Shown: positions 1 to 11,296 of the stretch, one piece after another
Numbering within the stretch: the stretch's first letter is position 1
How the letters are laid out: each line of letters starts with the position of its first letter
Translations under genes and position numbers: made by a program
Notes under the pieces: model-generated
The model's input: only the letters and a program-made list of their open reading frames with translations
Database searches by the model: none
Told to the model about the DNA's origin: nothing
DNA from: Marsupella aquatica
Lineage: Eukaryota > Marchantiophyta
Assembly: GCA_973895155.1 (NCBI GenBank)
Contig: OZ316892.1
Coordinates: 14,632,001 to 14,696,000, forward strand
Direction: 5' to 3'
DNA: 64,000 nucleotides

Positions 1-448
1 AGCTCTGTAAAAGTTAAGTTGGAGAAAGTAATGTTTCAAAACAATAAACAAATAATAAAAGTAAGTTGCATTGGAGTTATCTACGACTATAATACCCCAT
101 CCAGCCAAAAAGGTGGGATTGCCTGGCGCTTACAAAATGATAAAAAAGCGGGAAAATTTTATCTTGACCTTCCATCAAAAAGTTTTTTCTTTACACGCTA
201 TCTAAAATAAATTCCTGCCAAGCTGCCCACTAGTCTGCATGCACCCGCCTGAGATTAAAAATTGGAAAACAAATCTTTGAGAATTTTGAAAAACTTTGAA
301 ATAAAAATAAAATTTGATCTCTCTAATATTTAAAACTAAAAACAACCATATTTTTCCTGTGACTCGGTTGTGTTTAGATTTTATGATGCGACCATTCTCT
401 TGCATCTTCAATTTCTATGTGCAATGCACAGGTCATTGAACACAATTA
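1..448. other. Gene-free AT-rich stretch
   Basis: I see no gene here. Short open frames lack recognisable domains and plausible splice structure. The stretch ends with the imperfect palindromic motif TGTGCAATGCACAGGT (418-433), which recurs at both ends of the minisatellite near 7.2-7.8 kb. Confidence 0.5.
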
Positions 449-676
449 GTCACGGAACTCAACTACCTTAACATTTAACTCTGGCGTCGCTGACTCCGAC
501 GTCGAGCTCCCCTATGGTCCAGGCCCGGAATGACCATCCAAGGAAGACTGAGGATGGGGAGAGTCGCAGAACTCGACTACCTTAACACTTAGATCCAGCG
601 TCGCTGACTTCAACGCCGAGCTCCCTTATGGTCCAGCCTCGGATAGGCCATCCGGGGAGGACTTAGCATTGGGAGA
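449..676. repeat. Two-copy 114-bp tandem duplication
   Basis: Two adjacent diverged copies, 449-562 and 563-676. Each begins with GTC(A/G)C(G)GAACTC, carries a GTCGCTGACT segment and a TATGGTCCAG segment, and ends in a GGGGAGA-like string. Composition is clearly more GC-rich than the preceding AT-rich sequence, which suggests that a different sequence block, probably transposon-derived, starts here. Confidence 0.75.
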
Positions 677-2150
677 CTTGTGGGCAATGAGACATGGCAC
701 GAGCGAAGGCAAGGAGCCAAGCTGGTGACACACACTAAGGACTTAGGCTAGTTGAGAGCTGGTCGGGTCAAGGAGAAAGGGGCCGGACTCAAGGTCGACC
801 ATCCGGGCTCCGGATGGACTTTGAGTTCCAAAGGTTTGAGTGTGAGCTCCTCTTGGGCCCAAGGCCAATGAAGTTGGCGCCATGGGCAACGGACGCTTGG
901 GGCATGAGTTAGGCCCGATCCGGGTTTGGCCGATCGGGGACCCCGAGCAGCGATGAGACCTGAGGCCCAGGCATGAGCACCGGGTCGGCCCGATCACAAC
1001 GGGCTAAGGCACTCCGCTTGCGGACGCCTAACAAGAAAGTTATGGGCGTTGCCAGTTGGTGGCGCGCCCACTATGCATGATAGGATCCGGGTTGGAGGCC
1101 AAATGTTTAGGGACCAAGGTTGGTCCGGGGGTGACAGGTCTCCATAAGCATATATGAGGGGAGTGGTGTCTCCCTGGGGACCAAGGGCGAGCCGAAGTCG
1201 TGAGCCACCGCGGTCGCGACACTAAGGGAAAACGTCAAACGGAAACGACGATATCTTCCCAATGAGAAGTCTGTTGGAGGACTTCTTGGGTGCGTTGGAA
1301 AGATCTCCAGGAGAGCTACGACCTTCTGAGTTCAGCTGGGTTTGGGGGAGCCATGGGTTCTCAAGGTTTGCGGGTGTTAGCTCGCCCGCTTGCCAAATCC
1401 TGCCGAACAGCAGCCAAGCCACGTTCAGTCTCCCAAGGGAGCTTGCGTTGGGGAGGCAAGGCTAAGTAGGCGTGGAGGTTGAGTTCCAAGGGTGCTTGGC
1501 CCCTAGACCATCAGTGGGGCAAGAACCGGGAGTTGGTTGCTAGAGTCAGGGCCATTCTGGTCCCGGTGTGTTGGGACAAGCTTTAGGACAAGCTACGCTA
1601 TTTGGGCCATGAGCATGTCCTGGGGTCAGGGCGGTCAGTTGGTAATGGATAGGTACAAGGGGGAACCCGGGCCGCGCCCAAGGAAGGAGTTGTTCTGGAC
1701 GAACAGTGGGCGTGGGTTCTGGTTCCGGCTTATGGCATCGGGAGGACCTATCATTGACCTATTTACCAATGTCTGTTGAGCTTGAGTTAGGATGCTAGAC
1801 TTGGCGAGTTCTAGATCCTGAAGGGTTACTTACCGAGGTGCTTGGTTGCTTGTGCAGAGAGTGAGGACCGTTGAGTAACGGTCGTGTTTCAGAGCAAGTG
1901 CGGCTTCGTATGGGAGGGGCCGTTGGCGGTGCAAGGGGCACTAGGTTGCTTGCTTGAAGTATTCCGTGGAGGCGTTTGGGCACCAGGGGCACTTGGGCGT
2001 GAGTGTTGGGATTGGTGAGGGCGTTGGGTGGCAAGGTCCACCACTGGGAGACTGGTGGACAATGGGGCGTGGCACTAGCGAAAGCAAGGCCTAAACTAGT
2101 GACACAAACTAAAGACTTACTAACTTCAACACACAGGTATGGGGCTAATA
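677..2150. repeat. GC-rich repeat-derived block, probable transposon remnant
   Basis: No coding domain was recognised in any frame. The block is bounded by related segments: about 668-735 and about 2,041-2,115 share GGGAGACT, TGGCAC(G/T)AGCGAA and TGACACA(C/A)ACTAA(G/A)GACTTA in the same order and orientation, about 1.37 kb apart. This resembles direct terminal repeats of a decayed element or an old segmental duplication. Base composition differs from both flanks. Retroelement origin is inference; I could not find gag, protease, reverse transcriptase or integrase motifs. Confidence 0.4.
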
Positions 2151-3316
2151 GATACATTATACTAATAGATACATTATACTACAGAAGTTGGATGAGATAA
2201 AAGTCTGAGTTTGAATTTTCAAGAGGCATTCAGAACTCTATCCTTTTGGGGCTAACAAAAGCTGAAACACCTCACTCATACAACTTGTCTTGAAAAGACA
2301 CATGAAAAGAGGCAGACATTTATAGATAGGTCATCCTTTCACCATACTACTGCGCATCTTAATAAAACTTGTATAAAAGTTTGTATGTTGATAAACTTTT
2401 ATTGGCACATGCATGTTTTCTTTTGAGCAATGTGTCTACCAGGCATAGAGAATCCCATCACATACAATAATATTCAACAATAAGCTTAAATGTTTTAGGT
2501 CTAAAGTTACTCGATCCCACCCGACTTAGCCTGCAGATGTGTCATCCAACGTACCAAGGGAACATAAACTCTTAAGTTTATACACAGCCTTCGCTTAAAA
2601 TCGTTCCTGCAGCTGGTAGAGTTTTTGGAAGACCACGTGATTCTTTCAGACAAGGGTCGACCGAGGGGTCGACACTGTCAAATAGCGCTTAAGAATTGGA
2701 CATTTAATTTCATATCATTCCATGGAAGAACTCCACATGACAATTTGCGTGATTCACTGACAATCAGAAATGCAGTCAGTCTTTGGCCATTTTCACTTTA
2801 TAGTATCACATATATTGAACAGCATTTATAAGTCCCTTCAGGGGACATTGGACATTTATTAGATAACAAGAGAAGCTTAGGATGGCTCCTGCACAAGGAT
2901 GACATGTACACATCGAGAAATAGTACATATCTTTAGTTGCGCTGCCTGCTCAAACGATTCTCAAACGCCGCTTCCCCTTAGAAGCAGAATTGCAGGGGTC
3001 ACGGCTACCTCATCTACCTGACAGTCAGAACGCTGCCAGACTGAGGGACAGTAAGGGTATCTCTATTGGCAACTGCACACGGTCCATGGATAACAATCAG
3101 CCTATTTTTAAGTACTACAGTACTAGATCGAGCCTCAATTTCGCGAGATCAAAATGCACATCAGGCCCACAACTTGTAGATAATTGTCGTGTTGGGAGAA
3201 CGAGCCTGGCTGCCGTGGTGGTTGATAGGCATGGTGTCATAGCATTTCAGGCCATCGTGCCCTTTTCACCCCAATGCTCTAAGGCTGGAGAATTTGTCTT
3301 CCATACACATGTCTAA
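2151..3316. other. Gene-free stretch
   Basis: No gene recognised. A short direct duplication of GATACATTATACTAATA lies at about 2,150-2,182. The open frames here have no identifiable domain, no obvious splice partners and no coding-like composition. Confidence 0.45.
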
Positions 3317-3520
3317 TCTGAGTTCTGCAAGTTCGAGAAACGGAGAAGCCCAAAAGGCGAAAACTACATGATCCCTTCCAAAGTGCACAAAAGCCAACGT
3401 CACTACTAGTCAGCAGCTTCTGAGTTCTGCAAGTTCGAGAAACGGAGAAGCCCAAAGGGCGAAAACTACATGATCCCTTCCAAAGTGCACAAAATCCAAC
3501 GTCACTACTAGTCAGCAGCT
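3317..3520. repeat. Two-copy 102-bp tandem repeat (34 codons)
   Basis: Copies at 3,317-3,418 and 3,419-3,520 differ at only a few positions. Because 102 is divisible by three, the minus-strand frame spanning 3,279-3,557 stays open and encodes two near-identical 34-residue units containing SSDVGFCALWKGSC. I recognise no family. A recent tandem duplication in noncoding DNA is the simplest explanation; an undescribed repeat protein exon is possible but unsupported. Confidence 0.85.
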
Positions 3521-4970
3521 TCAATGTGCAGGTAACCGTTGTTGTAGCATATAACAAACTCCAGGTCTTTCGTTAATCATTGCATTACATCAACAAAATC
3601 TAAGCTGCTCGACGATGTGGAATTTCCAGTACTGTCACCAGATCGGGCAGATCCCACAATCACTAGCTCCATATTGCACATACGATGTATGTTCACATCT
3701 CCCAAATAGACATGAGGAACATAGAATTGACTATTCTCTGAGTTAAATAATCTCTTTGCATTCAACAGAATCGCATTTAGAAGGGGCCAGACCAGATCTT
3801 GATTGTTCTCTCCCTGGCCTATTTAAATGATAGCTCTACCCAAAGTTCAAGAACGAGGCCACCCACTGTAGACAGTTAGGAGACCTAACGGGATGGTAGG
3901 ATCTACTCACTTTGCTATTAGTAAAATGCAGGCTCAAATATGGGGCTAATGTAACACTAGAGTCGTCCCTAACAGGGCATCTCAAAGCTTCGAAGTTGCT
4001 TTTGGCCATAAACAAGTGGTCATATCTTTTGCACAGAGGTATGTAAAACTTGTTAAGTTTTATTAGTAACCTCTAGAGTGACATGGTTATAACATATGAC
4101 CAATCTTTATGGCAAAAGGTTATGGATCCTAAGTGGAACATAAGATAGGCAATTCATAATTTTTCTTGTCTATATCCGTAACTACTTTGTTAACATCCAT
4201 TAAATTTGAAGCTTGACATGATGCCCTGATGTGTCCAAATCAGGGTGAGTAGACTACTAGTAAAGCATGGATGGAGGGTGAGTTCTCTCAATTGATCTAC
4301 TCATTAGGGGCTGAAATTGCCACAAGGACTAGGAGATGTGATTTGCTCAAAGTCACCACCAAAAGGACTTGGGGAAGTGCTTTGCTCTAAGTCACCTACA
4401 ATTCTCATGGAGCATAATGAGTCACCCAGAGATCAGAACAGGACAAACTTAGTTTTGGAGAAGTTTTGGAGGACCATTTCTCGAGCCAAACTGTCGCTGT
4501 CCCCAAAGCAAGGCCCAGTGGATATTGTAGGTTACCATACTAATAAATATTGTTCTTAGCAAAACTAAAAAAGTGCGCAAAAAGAGACAGTCTGGTCATC
4601 CCACATGGCCTTAGCGGTCACTCATCTGTACCCTGTGATTGGAATGTTCACCTTGTGTATCCTCCTCTCCGTTAAGGTACAATTCTAATGTGCATTACTC
4701 TGTAGTGAGAAAAACATCATCCTCTCCACTTGCTATATCCTCTCCATTGTCATACAATTCTAATATTCATTACTTTTCAGTGAGCAAAATATCTTTCTCT
4801 CCATTTACTTTCTTTTAGCAATCAAAACAATCAGATACATTTGATGGACCCCCCAAAATGCAAAGTGTTACTTGATGGACCCCATGACTGATCCAGCCTG
4901 CTAATAGACCTTAAATCAATGACCCAAAAACTCACGGGGTACATCAAATAAGGCTCAGACTGCTGTTAGA
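3521..4970. other. Gene-free stretch with short imperfect repeats
   Basis: No gene recognised. About 4,322-4,402 contains two diverged copies of a ~44-bp unit with AGGACT..GG and TTTGCTC(A/T)AAGTCACC. About 4,680-4,800 holds two imperfect copies of a unit containing ACAATTCTAAT.TTCATTAC and CTCTCCA. Nothing suggests coding function. Confidence 0.45.
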
Positions 4971-5039
4971 CCTTCAAATAAGGCTTTTCAGTACCGAAAA
5001 CCTCATGGGGTGCATCAAATAAGGCTTTTCAGATGAGGG

Positions 5040-5235
5040 GTCCATCAACTATTTCTCTCGAGCGAAACAACATCCTCTCCATTTACCGAGCCATGAAGCC
5101 ATCTTTTAGCGAGCCAGACATCACCGTCTCCATTTACGACAGTACGTTTTTAGCGAGCCAATCGTCACCCTCTCCATATCCGTACACCTCCAATAAACTG
5201 CGAACCACTACATTTTTAGCGGGCCAAACCGCCAA
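5040..5235. repeat. Short-period degenerate repeat
   Basis: At least four imperfect ~50-bp units, each with an AGCGAGCCA core followed by a TC(A)CC(G)TCTCCAT segment: near 5,060, 5,105, 5,150 and 5,215. Related CATCCTCTCCA segments occur upstream at about 4,710. The GC-richer stretch downstream (5,240-5,720) has open frames on both strands without a recognised domain. Confidence 0.5.
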
Positions 5236-5512
5236 AGCGATAGCTCATTTGCTCGAGAACGCGCACGCAGACGGCGCATCCTGCAAAGCGCAGCGAGTAC
5301 GTACGTTTCTTGGGTTGCAGGTCCCCGCACGCGTGGGTGCGCATATTAATGGCCGCATCATTTTCCTACCTGAATGGCAGCAAGCAAGCAAGTTGAGTGC
5401 CAGGCCCAAGGAATCTCTGCACGGAGCGAGGCCCAGACCGCTCACATGGAGGTACCAGTACCAGACCGGACCAGTCCCTCCTCCAGTTCTACTCCACCAC
5501 TCCCCCCGACCA

Positions 5513-5610
5513 TACCAGACCAGACCAGACCAGACCAGCAACCTCAATACGACGGCGACGGCGACTAGCGTAGAATGGCATAGAGTAGAGTAGAGTAGAG
5601 TAGAGTAGAG
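5513..5610. repeat. Two pentanucleotide microsatellites
   Basis: An ACCAG-type tract lies at 5,513-5,539 and six copies of TAGAG at 5,581-5,610. Both have 5-bp periods and sit within 100 bp of each other, like the GGTCA-type tract near 28.4 kb. Confidence 0.9.
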
Positions 5611-5719
5611 ACATGTGACCATGTGAGGGGAAGGGCCGGGGCAGTCGGGCAGGCCATGTGAGCGGGCGACGGCCATGTGCCAGGTTTGGCGCAGTACTGG
5701 ACGGATTATTAATCGGGAA

Positions 5720-7200
5720 CCCTAAGATATGGTTGGGGACAGTAGATGACAGGTGTTACCGCTAGGCGAGCAAGGCAAGTGCTTGATGGACCCCAATTTT
5801 AAGAATTACCCATCATTACCCTCTTCTTGGGCAAGAGGATTAATCATTACCCTCCTCTTGCCCCAAGGGGGTTGTGTGATTTAATAATCTAAGGGCGAGA
5901 AGCGGGAGTGAGATGGAGTTTACAGCCATGGTTCTCGAGGGATCATGAATTTACAAGTGTAAGCCCGCCAATGTAATTTTGCTATATCTTTTTTGAAAAT
6001 TGTGCCTGAAATTGGGTGAACTTTGTGGAGGGATGAAGTCTCATAACCGGGGGCCAGGCTGGTAGGGGGTTATGGCTTGTAATCATGCAATACCCTAAGG
6101 GTTTAACGGCAGAGTTTGATATAATGTTTGGTTAGTGATCTTGTAAGGAACACTCTAAGTCCTAACTAGCCCAATTTACCCATAGGGGCAAACAAGTTAC
6201 AGGGGAGAAAAATCAAGAGCTAGAGGGATTGACAAACTCAAAAGGAAGTTCAATTGTAAACCCCAAGAACTCAGAAACGAAGAAAAATTAATAGATAAAA
6301 ATTAGGAATGGAATAGGGTGATATCTAATGATTCACGTATGATGTCATAACTAGGTCAATAAGTGTGACATGGAGTGATCGATACGGTGTACACTCATAT
6401 CTTTGCTGTGTCTTCTGAGTATGGCAAAGGAAAGGACAATACGAGGGCCCTTCTCACATAATGAACCAAAGTTTAGTATCAAGAAATATAATACATTGCG
6501 TCATTTTTTAGAGTGGTTGTAATTCAAATTTGCAGGGCACAAAAATTAAAAAATCTAATCAAAAGTAATCAATAAAGCCAAAGTGTGAATATCAATAAAG
6601 CCAAAGTGTGAATTGAGTTTAGTGTGAGTCACAAAAAGTTACACCAATGCCCAAGACAAGCAAAAATAATCACATGAGATATACAAAAAAAAGAAGTGAA
6701 AGACTTTAACACGATACACAAGGATCAATGCACAAGGATCAAGGAGTATACATCCATGTAAGTAAATATTGTACATATTCACATGCAAATTTGTATTGTA
6801 CATATTCATTGTACATATTTCAATATTGTGTGCATCATAATTTTGTATAATAATGGTAAGAGTCCATAAAAGTAATTTAATTGCTAACAACATTTTAGTT
6901 ACTACATTAATAAAAAACTATTTTCCCAATATTTGTGGTGATTTTTATAGTCATTTGTAGTGTCATTTTCAATGCCAAAAAAACAAAAGTAATAAGGCCC
7001 AAAGACATAGTGAAACGCATGACATGGACGTTGATGGCAAGGTCTCAGGCGAGGGGCACACTCGCAATGTAGGGTAGCCCCTCGATCTCACATGGGTGGG
7101 GAAGGGGGGCGGTGAACAAGTGGAGTGATGGTGAATGTGAAAAAGAGAAGACCAAAAATAGGAAAATGAGAAAAGGGGGAGGTTAAGGTTTGAAAGGAAC
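5720..7200. other. Gene-free AT-rich stretch with simple repeats
   Basis: No gene recognised. A 23-bp direct duplication (ATCAATAAAGCCAAAGTGTG) occupies 6,568-6,613; two ACACAAGGATCAA-like units occur near 6,716-6,742; ATTGTACATATTCA-like units recur between about 6,768 and 6,825. Confidence 0.5.
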
Positions 7201-7224
7201 AATTTTTTTCTTAACAACATCTTT

Positions 7225-7767
7225 TGTGCAATGCACGGGTATTTACCTAAATGATGTCTTGGCCGACACGACATCTTTTCCCTCAACGATGTCTTTGCCG
7301 ACACGACATCTTTTTTCTCAACAACATCTTGGCCGACATGATTTTTTTTAATGACATCTTGGCCGACACGACATCTATTTTCTCAATAATTTCTTGGCCA
7401 AGACAACATCTTTTTTCTCAATGACCTCTTGGCTGACATGATATCTTTTTTTCCCAACAACTTCTTTTCTCTCAATGAATGACCTTTAGGGCGACTCGAC
7501 ATAATTTCTCTCCACGACCTCTTGGCCGACACGTCTTTTTTGCTCAACGACATCTTGGGCGACATGACATCTTTTTCTCAACAACGTCTTGGGCGACATT
7601 ACATCTTTTCTCTCAACGACCTCTTGGGTGACACAACATTTTTTTTCTCTCCAAGACCTCTTGGCCAACACAACATCTTTTCTCTCCACGACCTCTTGGC
7701 TAACATGACATCATTTTTTCTCAACGACATCTTGGCCGACACGACTTCTTTTGTGCAACGCACAGGT
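7225..7767. repeat. Minisatellite, ~15 units of ~34-36 bp, flanked by a shared motif
   Basis: About fifteen diverged units, each built from (G/A)AC(A/C)TCTTGG(C/G)CGACA, then CGACATCTTTT and CTC(A/T)C(A/C)AC. Open frames across it are by-products of the periodicity. The array begins and ends at the same sequence in the same orientation: TGTGCAATGCACGGGT at 7,225-7,240 and TGTGCAACGCACAGGT at 7,752-7,767. A third copy of this motif lies at 418-433. Confidence 0.9.
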
Positions 7768-7789
7768 ATTGAGCTAGTCTATAATATTG

Positions 7790-10480
7790 TTGGGCTATAG
7801 CTTTGTTTTTTTTGTCTTGTGGAGATATGTGTAAGAGATCTTATTTTTCTTACAATACAATAATAGAAATATACTATATGCAAAGAAAAGAGTATCTTTT
7901 AACAATGAGTGGGATACAAGTGTAGAAGTAGGGCACAAGCAAAAAATACACACAATGATCAGGAGAAGTATTATGAAATAAAAATATTGAATAGTTGTGC
8001 ACATAAGGTAAACATACTCACTTGCCTGAGGTAATGACAATCAATTCACTCAAAACCATAAGTTTAGGAAAATGAATGATGGGGGGAACTTGAGACACTA
8101 GTTGTCCACACTTCTCAGATTCATTTCTCTCTCTCGTGAGAAGAACTTCTTCTCTCAACTGGTAGAAGTTTAAATTAGTGGTAAACAATATGCTTAGGAT
8201 AGCAAAGATTAAAAAGTGAAGAGGGGTCTCAACATTAACTCAAAATACTCTAGGACAGCAAAACATTGAAAGTGTTCCCAAAATTCATTCCCTATATATA
8301 TAACACAAATGATACATCTAGGAAAGGCACATTGAAATATAAATATATGACTGAAAATATGAATAAGACAAAATCTGAAAGGTGGGTTCACTATCTAGCA
8401 ATGGGCTACATGTTAGTTTCGGCCAAAGGTAGGTTGAAGATGTGCTTTCATCTTATTATGTTTGTTCAAATAAACTTGTTAGATTTATCCAACCTATTCT
8501 TTCAACACAATGATTGAGAATAGAACTTGCGAGCCAATGCAAGAATGTTAACAGGAAGTATGACTCATCATTCTTTCCATTTGCTATTTATGGTGGGGCC
8601 TTAAAGTCACAGTCTAGAGTTCACTCTAGAAGCTTAATCCCCAAATCTAGCTTGTGTTTTCAATGTATTTGTAAGATAAGGAAGCAACATTAATAATCAA
8701 CGTTAATATCCACACCGTATGAGATGTCCAAAACTGGACCTTAGGTATTCTTAAATTAGCTCGTGGACCACCTTAGTACATTTTTTTAGGCCTTGTTTGA
8801 GTAAAAATAATGTATGTAATATTAACTTTAACTCAGCCAGGCTGTGAGAGGCTATTATGGTCCAAAATGTTATGGTATCATAGATTATTATGATGAGATA
8901 GTTTTACAAATCTTAATGAAAGTATAGGAAAACTACCTCATACAAATGTGATTTTGTAATCTTCTTCATAATGACCAGGAAAATAAGGGCATTTAGCTTG
9001 AGTTTTGAGAGGCTAATATGGTCTGCTAGCAGATGTTAAAACACTTAAGATCTATGAGATATTTTAACTATTTTTAGAACATTAATTACATTAAAACACT
9101 TAAGATCTATGAGATATTGTCACTAATGTTAGAACATGAATTAATAAACCCAAGGCACAGTTTTGTTTATGTTAGTTGATTTGGGCATTGGGTGACACTA
9201 TATTGGACCACTAAATTGCCCTGGGCACTCGATTTGAGTTGAGAAGACTACTTTCTCCAGATCAATTGAGAAAGCTTTTCTCAACAAGGAACCCTAAGCT
9301 TTCTAGTAGCTGAGTCCTCTTTGTAGAATATTTGTCGCCCAATTTGTCAATGTAGTTTCAAATAACTGGAAATTATGGAGATTTCACTAAAGTCTGACTT
9401 TGGCAAGTTTTGAATTAGAGGTTAATAGCCTCATGACCTTGACGCAACTATTCACCAAATGGAGAAGAGCACCACTTAAGCTTTCAGAAGAGAGAAGTTT
9501 GATTAGGAAGGGAAACTGGTAGCCATGTTGTGTTGGAAAAATATGATAGATTTTACAACTTGCATTGTTTAGATTAGATTTTCTCACGAAATCATTGTGG
9601 ACCCATTCAGCCATGGCCTGAGCAGTTTGACATTTTTTTAACTGTCACAGGAATGTTTTGCTTTCCAGGCCAAAGTCAATAGCATGGTTATCACAAGCAG
9701 TTGTCATACTCAGGCTTTTTCGCTACATGCATCCAAATTCTCAAGCTAAGAGAGTCAATAGTCAATCTGCGGCAAGTCCATTTGAAACCAGATCAATGGC
9801 AGTCTGATCACATGAATTGTATCAATGCATTGAGTTCAACTTCCGACCACGGGTCTGACCATAACTGACAGTTTGCCTGAATTGCAAAAGGCTGAAAATC
9901 TTACTCCATGTGCCAATTACCCTTTAACAAGGAAGTTATCAAGTTAGTTATTAGTTATCAGTCATTGTTTATTATATGAAAATACTTTTTAAATCTTTGA
10001 ATGTAGTTTTTAAAACTGGATATGTAACTAAAACAGTTACATAGTGACAGTTTTACCCATCTTGCTCTTTGCATTTCTAAATTTTTACATTTCCTTTTGC
10101 GGCGTGGCGTCCCAAAATTTACACCCAAGTTGACGCAACACATGAATGAAAACTCTAAATTTGATTCACAAAACCGGCAAGTTTGTTTGTTGCGGTTGTT
10201 GTTGATGTGGCACGCTCTGGTGCCAGGAATTTTGGAAGGGACCTCTCATGGGGTCCGTAACCAATTTTTAGGAAACCTGGAATTGTTGTGGTTTTGCTTA
10301 ATCTGCTTATATGGATATATGTTTATATTCTGACATATCTAAAGCTCATCAAACCTGAGATATGATAAAGAGGTTATGAGTTTTCAAAAATATACCGATT
10401 ATTTTATTCTTGATTACCAGAAGACTGAAGGAACAACGCTTTCCTCCCAATTGGTTATTGTTAGGCTCTGCCTTTGAAAA
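7790..10480. other. Gene-free AT-rich stretch
   Basis: No gene recognised. A 55-bp tandem duplication lies at 9,036-9,145; both copies begin TTAAAACACTTAAGATCTAT. Open frames are short and lack domains. Confidence 0.5.
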
Positions 10481-10491
10481 TACATTAGTGA

Positions 10492-10494
<3 letters not shown>

Positions 10495-10530
<36 letters not shown>
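10495..10530. repeat. (TA)18 microsatellite
   Basis: An uninterrupted alternating TA tract of 36 bases, directly visible. Confidence 0.97.
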
Positions 10531-10534
<4 letters not shown>

Positions 10535-10774
10535 ATATAAAGTGACACTATAGTTATTACTGAGCGGAGGCGTTTCCCCATGTCGCTGTTCTCACGGCCT
10601 CTTTTGATAGAGGGTGTCGGTGACACTTCAGAGGGCTCATGCTTTCACCATTCTTCATCAAGCCGAGGCTGTTGGTTTTAGAGACTCTAGACAGATTCCA
10701 CTCCATGACCCTTCTATGCGGTTTGCTTTGGAGCTTTCCAGTTCTCTGCTCAGTAGGGCCTTAGATCTTAGTTT

Positions 10775-11215
10775 TCCTTCTTGGTGGATTTATTGTTGTG
10801 TTGGGGACTCACTGGTTTGTTGGGCCTCGCTGGCCTTCTCGTGGTCTTTCCATTTTCCCTCCCATTATTGGGTCCTTTTGCCTTTGGATTCATGTCTCCC
10901 GGTTTGGCGTCCCTGTCGATTGGCAGTGTTACATATAATAACTACCCAACTTTGGGAGACATGATCTGAAGTAGTTTTGGGGTCCACTATTATTATCACT
11001 TTTATTACTTCACTTTTATTACTTCACTTTTCAGTCAGCTATCCAACAGTGTTATCTTTATCATGCTGCCAAAGAACAAAAAAATGAATAGCCAAGAAAC
11101 AAGACCCCCAAAGCTGGAGACCCAATGAAGGGGAGAAAAACCAGTGGAAAGCCCAAGACGACCAGCGAGCCAACAAGTCCAAGAGTCCCCAACAATTGAA
11201 AAGAACTAAAGACAT
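10775..11215. repeat. Imperfect inverted-repeat pair (foldback), dispersed family
   Basis: The plus strand at about 10,775-10,935 and the minus strand at about 11,215-11,060 align over ~150 bp. Both contain GTTGGGGACTC, then a TTGTTGG..TCGCTGG segment, TTTCCA and ATTGGGTC, and end near TTGGCAG. A ~125-bp spacer separates the arms. Diverged relatives occur at about 17,120-17,235 and 22,742-22,822, sharing TGTCTCCCGGTTTG, so this is a dispersed repeat family. It may be a MITE-like element or two oppositely inserted copies. No coding function is supported. Confidence 0.7.
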
Positions 11216-11296
11216 ACCAAGCAACAAACTAAAAAACCCTGATAGAGCTCGGTAGTAAACTGCATGGGAGGGCCCTGGAGAGGAATTGGCTAGCAA

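Noticed and set aside
19-411. Short open frames at the start of the window
   Set aside because: AT-rich, no domain, no splice structure.
449-2150. LTR retrotransposon with coding region
   Set aside because: No gag, protease, reverse transcriptase or integrase motif could be read in any frame, and no clean LTR boundaries are visible.
7383-7800. Overlapping open frames on both strands with repetitive Lys/Arg/Ser-rich peptides
   Set aside because: They follow the ~35-bp minisatellite; openness on both strands results from repetition of stop-free units.
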